Assembly (NCBI GenBank): GCA_032622095.1 | Contig: CP136068.1 | Span: 156,451,151 to 156,515,150, forward strand | Length of the DNA: 64,000 nucleotides | Origin: Siphonodentalium dalli | Lineage: Eukaryota > Mollusca > Scaphopoda > Gadilida > Siphonodentaliidae | Direction: 5' to 3' | In this document: positions 1-11,847 of the stretch, one piece after another | Numbering within the stretch: position 1 is the stretch's first letter | How the letters are laid out: every line of letters begins with the position of its first letter | The notes under the pieces: generated by a model | What the model was told of the DNA's origin: nothing | What the model saw: the letters and a program-made list of their open reading frames with translations, nothing else | Databases searched by the model: none | Position numbers and translations under genes: made by a program

Positions 1-2457
1 GACAAACAGATGCAGTACCGTTTCAGGAAGGGAATTACAAAGGGGACAATTTTTGTGGACCCGGGGTCCGTAAAATTTGGCCAATCTGTCCCGGGTCGGG
101 AGGACGCCATGTATTAATCGATAAAGAATCCCACGAATCAGGGGATCAATGGCCGAATTGTGTAAATTGGCCCAAACAATATGAAGGGGCATTTTGGGGT
201 AAAACCAACGGAGTTTAGGGGCGGAAATGACGGCAGGTAAAAGTCGAGTGTAAAACTCTTTGGAAGTAAGTTGCGCCAGCGGGAGGGTGGGGGAGTGTTT
301 TTCAAAGTGTTTAATGGACGCCAAACAACGGCGGTAGAATAAGGGAATATGTTGGGGGTCACAATGTGCCGTGTTGTTGGAAGCGAAAAGGGGTTGGTAC
401 TGGCGAATTGAAAGACCGATCCAGTAAATGGCAAACACAGACCATCGCACATCTGGGCTGGTAAGCATGACGGAGATAATAAGAATGAAACTTAGTCGGT
501 AGATGGACAATATCAGCGCCCCCTAAATTTTTGGGGGCGTACATGAGACTGCGGGGGAGGGGTTCCGATTTGGTGGCCCAGAAAAACTGGAAGGACGCTC
601 GTTGGACGAGTGTAATATAATGAGGGGTCATGGGGATGATTGAGGAATAATACCAGAGCTTGCTTAAGGCGTAAACATTAAGATAAGAAGCTCTGGTGAA
701 TGAGGGGAGGTGTGCAAACCTGCCAAATTGAAGAGATTTCGAAAAATTTTGAAACAAATTGTGAAAATGGTCATCAGTGGTGACCTGAGATCCAAATTGT
801 ATACCGAGGATTTTGTGTGATTTGACCCACTTTAGGCCACTGGGGCTGTCGGTACGTCGGCCCAAAAAGAGACCGACGGATTTGTTCAAATTTAACTTGG
901 AGCCGGAGACGTGCCCAAATATATCAATAATGGACAGGGCAGCGTTAATAGAGGCGTCCGTCGTCACGAAAAGGGTGACGTCGTCGGCATATGCCGTTAG
1001 TTTGAAGGGCGTGGGCGCTCCCGGTACCATAAGGCCGGGGACGTTCGGATCTGAGCGAATTTTGATTAAAAGGGGCTCCAGGCAAAGAATATATAAAAGG
1101 GGAGATAAGCTACAGCCCTGTCGAACTGAGCGAGTGACGGGGAAGGGGGTCGAAATGTGCTGATTGATATATACACTGGAAAATATGTCCGTATAAAGGA
1201 GGCGAACCCACGAAATAAAAGTGGGGCCGAACCCAAAAGCTGAAAGGACGTGGAATAAATAGTCGTGATCAACTCGATCAAAGGCTTTTTGTTGATCGAG
1301 ACTTAAAAACGCACAGGGGATATTTTTTTGAGCGCAATAGTCTTGAATGTTACGCATGAGGTGGCAATTGTCCAAAAATGGTGCGGCCTGGCACACCGCA
1401 TGTTTGATCGCCAGAAATGACGTTATGAATAACAACCTTCAGGCGGTTGCATAATGTTTTAGAAAGTATTTTGTAATCCACGTTTAATAAACTGATGGGG
1501 CGATAATTGGAGGGGACCTCTGGGTGGTCCAAATCTTTGGGTAGGAGAGTAATAAGTGATGTCCGTTGAGAAAGGGGTAATGTAAGGGAAAGACATTTGT
1601 TGTAAAGGACTAGAAGGATGGGGGTGACCAGCAGGGAGAATGTGGAATAAAATTCCACACCCAAACCATCCAATCCGGGTGCCCGGCCACTGGACATACC
1701 TTTAATGGCATCAGTTAATTCCAGGGCAGTTAATGGGCTGTCACAGAAGGTGACGTCAGAAGTTGGAACCTGTGGTAGTTCTTGTAGAAATGTGGGACGG
1801 ACTTCGGGGTCAGTAACGCCCCGAGTGAAAAGAGAGGACCGAAAAGCGGTCATAATGCCGTCTTGGGACGTATGTGCGATCCCGTCATAGACAGCAGAGG
1901 TAATTAATTTCCTTGAACTGCGAGTGTGTTCCAACGAACGAATGTAATCCGACGAAACGTCGTTGGAATTGAGAATTTTAGACCGGGACCGAATGTAGGC
2001 CCCTTGAGTGGCATTGATCAAGCGATTTTGAATGCTTGCCTTTAGGGGAACAATTTGATCAGTGTATGTACCGGGGGAGAAGCGTTCAGCACGTAAAAGG
2101 GCATGATATTGTCTCTCCATACGACGAAGCTGAATTCGTTCAGACGAAGCTTTAGTACGAGAGTAATCTTGTAGAAAGCTCTTTATGGAATCTTTAAGTT
2201 GATCCCACCATTCCGGCGTGATTTTGTCATCGTGCACGGAAGAAGTAGAATCAAGCCAAAATTCCGTAAAGGATTCCCTGAACTCAAAATCCGAGAATAA
2301 AGCACTGTTAACCTTCCAATACCCAGGCCCTAAGGAAATATCAGGGGAATTTTGGAAATGAATGGCGATCGTGTCGTGATCGGAGTAAGGAAACGTTTGT
2401 TGGGAGGGGATGACATGAGGGATTTCGAAATGTAGAACCGATCCAATCGGGAGTGGA
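1..2457 (-). pseudogene. LINE ORF2, 3' part: end of APE endonuclease, reverse transcriptase, C-terminal zinc motif (L1/Tx1-like)
   Basis: This is the downstream part of a non-LTR retrotransposon polyprotein that would nick target DNA and reverse-transcribe its own RNA. Reading leftwards from 2457 there is the SRLDRFYIS strand of an APE endonuclease, then its SDHD catalytic motif near 2380, then GPGYWKVN, the usual start of the L1-type linker. The RT follows: the palm region ends with YADDVTLF near 980, preceded by CAFLSLDQQKAFDRVD and RQGCSLSPLLY. Two frame breaks are visible, one near 1400-1435 (between GVPGRTIF and DNCHLMRNIQD) and one near 470. The final frame runs off the window edge through CPLCNSLPETVLHLFV, a CxxC...H zinc motif seen at the C-terminus of many LINE proteins. 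The 5' part of the same ORF lies at 11848-12473, beyond the 9.4-kb insertion. Reverse transcriptase identity is secure; the clade (L1/Tx1) is inference. Confidence 0.93.
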
Positions 2458-2473
2458 TACCCTTACATTTTCG

Positions 2474-2842
2474 CAGTGTACTTACAGTGTACTTACAGTG
2501 TACTTGCAGTGTAGAGAGATAAGCTCTATACAGTGTACACTGCAGCCGAGGTGTAGGAGATGGCAGTGTGCTTGCAGTGTGCTTGCAGTGTACTTACGGT
2601 GTACTTGCAGTGTGTTTCAAATATTTAAATGAGCTATGGGAGTGTACCTACAGTGTACCTACAGTGTAGATGCAATGTAGAGAATGGCAGTGTACCTACA
2701 GTGTAGATGCAGTGTAGAGAATGGCAGGGTTTCTGCAGTGTGGCTGCAGTGTACTCAGTGTGGCTACAGTGTGGGGGTGGCAGTGTACTTACAGTGTAGT
2801 TGCAGTGTAGATACTGGCAGTGTATATGCAGTGTAGTTATAT
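2474..2842. repeat. Left subterminal array of CAGTGT(A/G) motifs, many spaced 11 bp apart
   Basis: About thirty copies of CAGTGT or close variants occur in 370 bases. Several runs have an exact 11-bp period (CAGTGTACTTA repeated). Such arrays at transposon ends are typically transposase-binding sites; that role is inference here. Confidence 0.85.
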
Positions 2843-4390
2843 GGGTGGGGGAGTAGTGAAGATGCTTTTAACCATACAGATAATTTTATTTTTGAATCAA
2901 TATTGCAACAAGATAATCATCAACAATATATTTTATCAGAATAGGAAAGGCTCTAAGTACTAATTCAAGAAAACATTTGAGTCTTCATCTTTTAAATTGT
3001 TGTCTGTGCCTCTCTGTGCAAGACATTTTGTGATAAAAATTTGCAAAGATGTAGCATGTTGTGATAGGAATTTTCAGACTAAAATTTGTTGGGAATAATC
3101 AGAATATTTGCAAAGAAAGCTATTCAATAAGAGGAGTATTTAATATATTTAAAAAAAAAATGTTATATAATAATCCCACTCCCTTTAACCATTCCCCCTG
3201 TCGGTCTTTGCACGAAATCCCACTCATACACAAATAAATGACGTTATTAAAAACTTTTTCAGTCTTGTCTGTGTCGACAGGCTATATATCTACACTTATT
3301 TTCATTAATATTGACAAAATGAAATCGACACAGTCCATCTCCCGAAAAAACAATAAGAAAGAGCGTGTCAAATAGCGACATTAGATACAGCGTAATACAT
3401 GTCGAGGTAACATCAAAGAATGCCGGACCGTTGAGTGCGGATATTTTTGTGCACGGGATTCCATGGATGAAACTATTCACGCTCGAAGACCCCGTGCTAT
3501 CGTACGATTACATAATTGGATCAAAGAAGTGAAAGAACACCCAATTACTGAGTCGGGGATATTTTTGGGTCCCCAAGCACAATAATCAACTACGCACATG
3601 TTCACATTTCCCACCAAAAACTCAATTATATTTTATAACACGTTGGCTAAAACTCTATAGCTGCGGTCATCAGTTGTTGGACTAATACAGACTATTGAAC
3701 AAGCTACGCGTTCCAGGTGAAAGATTTCGCTACCATTCGTATTTCGCCGCTATAAATATCTCCTGCAGAAAAACCCTGCAGTATGACGTCACCGCGTACA
3801 AATAGTTTTACGATTGACAGAATATATAATCCTGTCAGTTTCATTTTCACTGACGCTACTTGAAATTTTAAGAAATACTTTATTCAATTCTCCTTGCTAG
3901 GTATTATTGGTCAATGCGTAGATTCTTTTTAGTATTTAGATTCATTATACCTGTTGGAATCTTACTGTAAGTTATAAATTTGTAAACAGTTAACACTGTA
4001 TTAAACTCGTAGCTCGTTCATTTATATATATAGTCTTCAATCAGACGGCAGTCTTACGTATGTAATTAAATGACTAACTATTTGGATACCATCAACAGAA
4101 TTAATGCACCCACGTAAATGATCGACTTGCATAATATACGTAGCTTTGGATTGCTTTGTGGGACACTCAGGTGCCAGGAAATGGCTTCTTTTCAGTGTCA
4201 AATAACAAAATTTTCGCCCGACAGGACGAACCATGGTGTGTTTCCCCAATACGGACTCATTAATTCTCCCCTGGCGGAAACCCTGCTTTAACGTCATGAT
4301 TCATTTCAATATATTGACTCAATATATATCTTTCATAAATCTGGTGCCCATATGCGAAGTTTGAATGAGTTGAATTGTGTTCAAGCACTA
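2843..4390. other. AT-rich interior of the 9.4-kb element, no gene seen
   Basis: I see no supported coding region. A perfect TGACGTCA palindrome (a CRE-type site) lies near 3784, without a recognisable gene next to it. Confidence 0.5.
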
Positions 4391-4441
4391 CCATAATGCC
4401 CAAAGTAATTGGCCACTTAACCACAGCAGAATTATGGGTAT
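4391..4441. mobile_element. Solo left end of a Tc1-like foldback MITE
   Basis: TA|CCATAATGCCCAAAGTAATT is followed by the same internal sequence (ACCACAGCAGAATTATGGGTA) as the full foldback at 57070-57282. Only about 50 bases are left. Confidence 0.6.
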
Positions 4442-5390
4442 AAAGGCAGACTTTCATTTTTGAGACACGCGATCGCTCTTGCGCACCATCGCGCGGCTAA
4501 AATTGAAAACCAGCGAGCATACGATTGCGCACCTGGGCCAAATACAGAGAGCGTACAAGTATAAAGAAACACCTTGAATGTTGTAGCAAAATATCAAATG
4601 AATTCTCCGAAACCAACATTCATTGTCGGCATACATCAAAAGGCGAGTCCCTCATGCCACGATGATTGACAGTTTAAGTTATTTGAGGTCACGGTGTGAC
4701 TTGTCGAATGCACTACATTTATCTGTCTGAGACTGAATGATTCGAAGCTAAAAATACATTTGAACAATTTCTATGTATGGGACTCTGCGCGCCTACATTT
4801 TCTAAAAATGAAAGTCTGGTAAGGCCAAAATTAAAATTAGGTTTGTTTGTCCACTCCCAACCAATTCATTTTCACGGCTGCAGCAGGCATGGTCCAACGC
4901 TGGTGACTGGAGAAGACTCGGATGAGAGCACTCTGGATGTAAGTTGTAAGACCCTATGTTCAATGAATAAAATCTGAGCGACAATGTAACTCCCCCTATC
5001 TTTTGACTGAAAATCTGGGATACATGCATCGATTCTGCCATGTGTGCCCCGACCCTTGATATACATTTCGATTGAAACTTATTACTTTAGTTTTTAAGGA
5101 CAGTCAGATTTTATACAGATACCGGTATCATGTCCTGCACCCATATTTTGTTAGAGCCTGTCAAGATAAAGTTATAATGACAATTTTCAGCAATATAACT
5201 ACCGGTAGTCAAATAAAGCATGCCGAATCATGATACTTGCGATGTGTTTTATTATATGGGATAATTATAACATGGTATAAATATCAGGTTTATTATTAAA
5301 AAAAATAAAAAATATTTACCTACCTACTAGTACCTGCACACTTCCAAAATCTAGGGTCGGTAGTGGACAAACACATATTTTTAATAGTGG

Positions 5391-5589
5391 CCTAATTTTT
5401 CAGGTCTGAGGATTTAGTCGAACATATGGCTTGTTGCCATTTATCGGAAAGCTCTCGCCGAGAGCTTTCCGTAAGTTTCCGATGAATGGCAACAGGCCAT
5501 ATTTCCGACTAAATTCTAAAAAATTACCCATAAATGGCATAATTCTGCTGTGGCTACTAGTAAGTGGTCAATTACTTCGGGCATTACTG
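5391..5589. mobile_element. Tc1-like foldback MITE, left end truncated
   Basis: It is a long inverted repeat around GGAAAGCTCTCGCCGAGAGC, with ATATGGCTTGTTGCCAT arms. The right end reads GGGCATTACTG|TA, i.e. CAGTAATGCCC in from the end, which is Tc1-type. It is the same family as 57070-57282. The left arm lacks its terminal part. Confidence 0.7.
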
Positions 5590-5625
5590 TATAAGTTATA
5601 ACTGTGTTTGCAGCTTTGTTGTCTA

Positions 5626-6019
5626 CTCTTGAGTGCCTAATAAAAGTACAGGGTGGAATAATAGTACAGGTTGGAAAATGTCGCGTAACTGAATAATAGT
5701 ACAGGGCGGAATAAACGTACAGACTGGACATATTAGTACCATACATCCTAACAAAACGCCCCATCTGACTGGTTTACTGATGCCATGGGACAGAAATAGT
5801 TTCGATGGATAGCCAGGTCTGTGAATCTACAGTGTGCTGATCACTGTCAACAATCAAGACTGAAGAGTTCATTTATCTATGAATAACACAATTTAAGATT
5901 GGTGAATTATTTCTTTTGGTTAATTTAATAAACGTACAGGACCAAATAACGATCGTACAGGTGGGAATTTTACCTCGATTTTAATAATCGTACATGTATG
6001 TTTATTAGGCACTCAAGAG
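5626..6019. mobile_element. 394-bp MITE, TIR CTCTTGAGTGCCTAATAAA, TA target duplication (copy 1)
   Basis: The inverted termini match (CTCTTGAGTGCC...GGCACTCAAGAG) and are flanked by TA at 5624-5625 and 6020-6021. GTACAG(G) motifs repeat near both ends. No coding capacity. Confidence 0.85.
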
Positions 6020-6045
6020 TATAGTATTATTATGTTGATTAATTA

Positions 6046-6562
6046 CTCTTGAGTGCCTAATAAAAGTACAGGGTGGAATAATAGTACAGGTTGGAAAATG
6101 TCGCATAACTGAATAATAGTACAGGGCGGAATAAACGTAGACTGGAAATATTAGTACCATACATCCCAACAAAACGCACCATCTGACTGGTTTACTGATG
6201 CCATGTAGCCCTCTTAATTCAGATTGTTTGGCTTCGGCAATCCGCTACGGCAACAGTATGCCGTGCCCCAGTTTGCTTCAGCAAATTGCTTCGGCAATGC
6301 TGATTGCCGTAGCCAATTATGAAGGCTGTCAGCCATGTGACAGAAATAGTTTCGATTGATAGCCAGGTCTGTGAATCTACAGTGTGCTGATCACTGTCAA
6401 CAATCAGAGTTCATTTATCTATGAATAACACAATTTAAGATTGGTGAATTAGTTCTTATGGTTAATTTAATAAACGTACAGGACCAAATAACAATCGTAC
6501 AGGTGGGAATTTTACCTCGATTTTAATAATCGTAACATGTATGTTTATTAGGCACTCAAGAG
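6046..6562. mobile_element. 517-bp MITE of the same family (copy 2), with an internal insertion
   Basis: It has the same termini and TA flanks (6044-6045 and 6563-6564) as copy 1, which ends only 26 bases upstream in the same orientation. It is close to copy 1 throughout except for an extra segment at 6206-6331. Confidence 0.85.
6206..6331. mobile_element. 126-bp insertion inside copy 2, flanked by GCCATG
   Basis: Comparison with copy 1 shows that this segment is inserted. GCCATG is present on both sides (6200-6205 and 6332-6337). The ends are weakly inverted (AGCCCTCTTAATT against AATTATGAAGGCT), with CTTCGGCAAT-type repeats inside. It looks like a small MITE. Confidence 0.65.
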
Positions 6563-6602
6563 TAGGCTAATGTCACTGCCAGTACTGTCACCTCACAGTA
6601 AC

Positions 6603-6952
6603 GCCGAAGGGGTCACTCTCACCAAAAAAAGTGCTGACTGGTACACAGGATTTGAAAATGTGCTGAAGGGTATACAGGGTTTGTGATCGCCACTAACATC
6701 GTTACTCAAACTGTGTTTTTTCAAAGTCTGGTGCCCATTTAAATAGCAGTTTGTTTTCAGTTCATTTTAATGTTCATTGCCATTGGAACGTAAACAATTA
6801 TTCTCTATAGACTCTTAACAGAAATCATGGCAGATACGAAAACTAAACGTCATTTAGAACGACATTTCAAACCCAGTGTACCCTTCAGCACATTTTCAAA
6901 TCCTATGTACCCTTCAGAACTTTTTTTGGTGAGAGTGAACCCTTAATTCAGC
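6603..6952. mobile_element. 350-bp MITE with about 75-bp inverted repeats and a 9-bp duplication (MULE-like)
   Basis: The left arm contains GGGGTCACTCTCACC followed by GATTTGAAAATGTGCTGAAG. The right arm holds the reverse complement (CTTCAGCACATTTTCAAATC and GGTGAGAGTGAACCC). CACAGTAAC flanks the element at 6594-6602 and 6953-6961. A 9-bp duplication fits Mutator-like elements. Confidence 0.7.
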
Positions 6953-6964
6953 CACAGTAACTCA

Positions 6965-7829
6965 GCAAGTAAGAAGTTGTATTGTAGAGTGTATAACTTT
7001 TTTGATATTCTCTGAACATGCAGTTTTATTTATCATTCATGACATCAGTGAAGCTGCTGTGGGATATGTTTAGCACTGAGACTGAGAGAAATTTGCAAAC
7101 GTTGGCATGACCGATTACAGTTTTTTTTTTCGCCAAAAATTGAAGAAAAGCAGTCAATGTCAGCTGGTCAGGTGTGTCACTTTATTCTTCTTCTGCATCT
7201 GATGTCACATTGTCACCGAGATCCAAATTCCAATGTGCTCTGTGTGCCCAGTAGTTCAGTCATAAACGTAGTGCGTATCCTTCTACGATAATCATTGAAA
7301 GCAGCAATCTGCGAAAGCGGTCATGTTGACCTATGTGCCCACTGCCCAGTCTATCCCTCCGCCAAAATTAGTTTTGTCCCGTGGCACAAGCATTTTGGAC
7401 AAGGCTTAGTGTCACAAGACATCAACTTCAAGATGATTTAAATTGGATCAGCTAGACGACAGCCATCACTCTCCGATTGAGAATTATCACTTGTAAATAA
7501 ATGTAAGTTTTGTCTAAATTTAACGCACGTTTCCATTGGTTATAATATGTATGCGTCCAGTGTGACTTCCATTTAACTGTTGATATTTAATTTTTCAATG
7601 CCATCGTATTCCGACTATTCGTAATCGTATTCACTATTCGTACGAATCGTAGCCTGCAGCAGTGCAGGATTGGGAACAAACTTCGCCTATTTGCCGAATT
7701 CAGCCTCCTACCACCTGTTTTTATACCTCTAGTGTAGTTCCTGTCTTCTTTTCGCCAAACTGTTGAATTGTTTTGGCTTTTCTGAGGTTTTCTCGCCATC
7801 ATTTTCGTGAAATGAAAGACGTTGTCAAA
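6965..7829. other. Non-coding stretch, nothing recognised
   Basis: There are only short open frames without motifs, plus a poly-T run near 7120. Confidence 0.4.
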
Positions 7830-8010
7830 CGAGAGGCCGATCACGATCGGCAGATGTTTAACCCATCCCTTGGCGATAGTAAATTGTTAAGATCAGAATC
7901 ATAATCTTTTAATGTTGAATTATAGAGTATACTGTTATGATCTAAAGTAGAATATGACAAATGTACATAATAACCAGTAATAACACAAATTATTGGAATG
8001 TATGAGTCAA
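7830..8010. repeat. Dispersed repeat, second copy inverted at 39850-40020
   Basis: The block from GAGAGGCCGATCACGATCGG through GTTTAACCCATCCCTTGGC to ACACAAATTATTGGAAT is found again, reverse-complemented, near 39850-40020. Confidence 0.7.
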
Positions 8011-8439
8011 TATAGAAGGGTTAATATAACATCTAAACTCTAGAGCCTGTCACCACTATCATAGTGTGAGCAGTTCTATTCATGTTGTTGCAAATTGCCA
8101 TGTGAGATATCAAAATAATATAATTATTTATTTAATGGAAAAGGTTAAAAGACATGGAATGGGTAAAAGGGGTTAAATCACCTATCTCTGCCCTGTTTGA
8201 TCCAATGTAGTCCCATCATCCAAGGACTTAGAGAGCTCCATTGGTCTAGTTAAATAAATTCACCTGGCTAAGTTGTTGTTAAAAAGATAGCTAAATCAAT
8301 TTATCCAATAATTCACTGTGTCTCTTATACAGACCTAACATATGAGGGCTATAAATAACTCTCAAAGCAATAAACTATATTGTCTTTTATCTTGCTCACA
8401 GAGAAGCAGGTATTCATTAATTGTAAGTTACTTGGGTTA

Positions 8440-9290
8440 TAATCTGGATAATTCTTAGTTTAAAAAGGGCCATATCTCTGGTATAACAAATTGGATCTAA
8501 CCCATATTCAAACTCGTTCTGTATTTTGAGTTGAGAAACTCATACCAAATTTGGTTCCTATCAGATGAAAAATGGTTGATTTATCGAAGTACATGTATGT
8601 GTGAATCATATGTCAAAGGACCATAACACCATTAAAAAAATCCGATCAAACCCATATTCGAAATCAATCTGTATGTTGGTCTGAGAAACTCATACACCAA
8701 ATTTGGTTCCGATCAGATAAAAAATGTTTGAGTTATGGCAGAATTAATTAATTCTAAGTCGAAAAAGGGCCATAACTCCGTAATAAAAAGTCGGATCAAA
8801 CCCATATTCGAACTCGATCTGTATTTTGGGTCGAGAAACTCACATACCAAATTTGGTTCCGATCAGATAAAAAATGTTTGAGTTATGGCAGAATTAATTA
8901 ATTCTAAGTCGAAAAAGGGCCATAACTCCGTAATAAAAAGTCGGATCAAACCCATATTCGAACTCGATCTGTATTTTGGGCCGAGAAACTCACATACCAA
9001 ATTTGGTTCCGATCAGATAAAAAATGTTTGAGTTATGGCAGAATGCGTGAATTCTAAGTCGAAAAAGGGCCATAACTCTGTCAAAAAAAGTCGGATCAAA
9101 CCCATATTCGAACTCGATCTGTATTTTGGGCTGAAAACCCCATATACAAAATTTGGTTTTGATCAGGTAAAAAATGTTTGAGTTATCGCATTACACGTAA
9201 AGTGTCTACGGACGGACAGACGGGACGGACGGACGCACGACGAGTGGTCAATCCGGACAACGACACTATGTTTACCATACATGGTATGGG
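8440..9290 (-). repeat. Composite repeat with a 150-bp tandem core, ending in GGACGGACG and a palindrome
   Basis: GAAAAAGGGCCATAACTC recurs at 8761, 8911 and 9061 (period 150), with older copies towards 8460. The right end has a GGACGGACGG tract, then CGAGTGGTCAATCCGGAC and a TTTACCATACATGGTA palindrome. The same element lies inverted at 38678-39108. The plan (short unique ends around a tandem core) resembles pearl/Helitron-like elements of bivalves; the class is inference. Confidence 0.75.
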
Positions 9291-9299
9291 TAAACATAA

Positions 9300-11039
9300 T
9301 AAAAACAGATGAATTTAAATTCGAAAATTAACCGGAATGCGGTCTGCGCATGCGCATATAGTGACGTGGGTCACACTAAAAATTGTAGTCCGAGTCCGAT
9401 CCGAGCCCAGTAAAAGGTGTAGTTGCGATTTTCAATTTCGTTTAATGTCGTTATAAATATAATTCCAATAATGATGAATTTTGGTTTGTGGTAAGCTATG
9501 CCAATTACAAATAATTTGGAAGTCTTATATTTCAACTTTTATCGACATTTTTCGTTCTCCAGCACACTAAAAGTTGTACACGGTAGTTGGGATCAGCCGA
9601 GCCAGCCGCCGAGTCGCTAATTAGGTGTTAATTGCTATTGTTGGCGGCTAATTGGATTAAGTCAGTGGTGGGTCACATGAAGATCAAAGGGCAAGTAGTG
9701 GGAATAAAAACAAACAATGACTTATGTTTATTAAGCAAAATATGAAGGTTTAGCAATTTTAAAGATTACTCTTACGTGAACACGTAGCGTATTTTGAGCC
9801 TGTTAGAAGGTATAAACGGAACCTCCTTTTGGCAGTTTTTGTGGCACTGTCGATGTTTTGTCTACGTCGGCATACGTGTAAACACTCTGTGATAAGTATA
9901 ATTCAGTTAGGCCTATAAGTGTTCACCTTAAATACTGATTGTATATGCCATACTATGGCATATACAATCAGCTGCGACATCTTAAAAAAAAACACATTCC
10001 TGTATCGTATTCTCAGTTCTAGGTTATCACCTGATTTAGATATGGATTTCCCAATAAAATGATGACATCAGATGACAATGTTTACGCTTAGCGAGAATGG
10101 TGCATCGTGGGATATAAATTCCCCAAACAAACACGTGGGCGGCATGCATTTACTTTGGGAGATAGATTTAAAACAGATAGCAAAAATACATATATTTCTC
10201 CGAGAATGTTAAACACAATTTGTAACTGTTCATCGTTATTTTATTGATTTTATGCGACAAAATAGTCGAACAGGTCACGAAATTACGTGCACGTCCATAT
10301 ACGAGTTTTGATAACAATCTATTTAATGCATCATGAATGAGCGTGTTGATCGACGATATATCAGCGGCGTTTACTAAAATATCTATAAATGACCATTACT
10401 TGAATTCCTTTGCCCCATCATTTTTAAGATTTAATTAATACAGTGAATATGAAAAGAGTCCCCGGGTAAATAGTTTTGTTTGTGTGTGTGTATTTTTTTT
10501 TCGCTAGTCTTTTTCTCGACGGGGCACGGATCAATTCCGAAATCGACGTTACCATTCGGAGCCACATATCCCCATGCAGAACAAACATTTACCCCAACCC
10601 CAAATTGGGGTGGGGTAAACAAAAAGTCTGGGGACCTGTGTTTAGAGTTCAATTATTATATTTAGAGTATTGCATGTCAAAATTACTGGTTTAGACAGCT
10701 GGTTTAGAAACGATTTTATTATACTTCTGATCTGCGCTGTCAAACTACCAGGTATCATGCAAAATTTCTATATTGGAATGGCCATTTTTTGACTGCAGGT
10801 GTGTTTAGAAACACAATCATTGAAGCTTTCCATATACGTGATGGCAACCAATTTTCATTGTTTCTATGACAAACAGTTTGCAGTTAATGAATCATATATC
10901 TTTATTTTAGCACACAAGATTCATAAAATTTATTACTATCAGAATATAAATAACAGAAAAACAAAATAATTTCAAATTTGAAAAAGTTCATATTTAATTT
11001 AAGATGGCATATATAGCACAAAACGTGCGAGGCTGTGAG
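9300..11039. other. Non-coding interior of the 9.4-kb element; one small hairpin
   Basis: A perfect hairpin lies at 9937-9972 (GATTGTATATGCCATA and its complement). A GC-clamped palindrome (ACCCCAACCCCAAATTGGGG) lies near 10592. No supported gene. Confidence 0.45.
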
Positions 11040-11833
11040 CAGTATTCCTGAACATACCCATATCAAAGTTCGATTTTAAGGTGTCACATGGTATAAGTGT
11101 TGACAATATTTTCCAATATTCCATAAGTGTACCTATAAACGTGGGCTGTGTTCCCAAACATTTTAAAAGTAAAAGTTTCATAAGTGTGTAGATAGAACTT
11201 TTCAAAGTACCATAAGTGTAGCTGTAAGTGTGGGCAGCATGCCCAAAGTCTCAAAAGTGTACAGCAAGTGTACACTTTTTACAACACTTATACTACACTT
11301 CCAAAATAAGTGCACAGTTCGAAAAAAGTGAGTATGGTACAAGTGTACTGAATTAAAAAAACAAAAGCTACAAGTATACTATAAGTGTATACCTGAACTA
11401 CACTTACAATGAAAGTGTACACTCAGAAAAATTAATGTAAGGGTTGTTCATGCCAATATGGAAAAAATCCTTCTCATCCAGTCATTCACTACATATTTCT
11501 ATTATTCAACAAGATGTCTCACAAGTCCCAGCAGTGTAGTTGCAGTGTAGTCTTTCTGTGTGCGCATTCGAACAAGTCCCAGCAGTGTAGTTGCAGTGTA
11601 GCCTTTTCGTGCTGTCATTTAAACAAGTCCCTGCAGTGTAGCTGCAGTGTAGTTTTGTTCATGGTCTCTTTAAATGAAGTTCATGCAGTGTGACTGCAGT
11701 GTACACTGCAACTACACCTTGGATTTGAAGTGTGGTTACAGTGTACACTGCAAATACACTCCAGTTAAAGTGTGGCTGCAGTGTACACTGTAACTACACT
11801 GCAACCACACTTCAGAGTGGAGTGTACACTGCA
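11040..11833. repeat. Right subterminal arrays: AAGTGTA/TACACTT block, then CAGTGTA block in both orientations
   Basis: Two blocks are present. At 11040-11420 there are many AAGTGTA or TACACTT motifs at irregular spacing. At 11528-11833 there are CAGTGTAG(TTG) motifs, which switch to the inverse TACACTGCA form towards the end. The block mirrors the left array and ends about 12 bases from the terminus of the element. Confidence 0.8.
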
Positions 11834-11847
11834 TAATTGTAAGGGTA

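Larger units (their letters stand above)
2460..11845. mobile_element. 9.4-kb TA-flanked element with CCCTTACA termini and CAGTGT subterminal arrays; no transposase seen
   Basis: The left end reads TA|CCCTTACATTTT and the right end AATTGTAAGGG|TA, giving an inverted repeat of about 22 bp that runs into CAGTGTAC on both sides. The duplicated TA at 2458-2459 and 11846-11847 marks the insertion, and excision with one TA keeps the LINE endonuclease frame. No open frame inside exceeds about 90 codons and none resembles a transposase. The element is therefore non-autonomous and unusually long, or has lost its genes. Inside are several smaller elements: foldback pieces, two TA-flanked MITEs, a MULE-like MITE and a tandem-core repeat. 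TA duplications fit Tc1/mariner-type or ISL2EU-type transposases; I cannot decide between them. Confidence 0.8.

Noticed and set aside
2460-11845. Maverick/Polinton or viral insertion
   Set aside because: Length would allow it, but there is no integrase, polymerase or capsid coding, and the duplication is TA rather than 5-6 bp.
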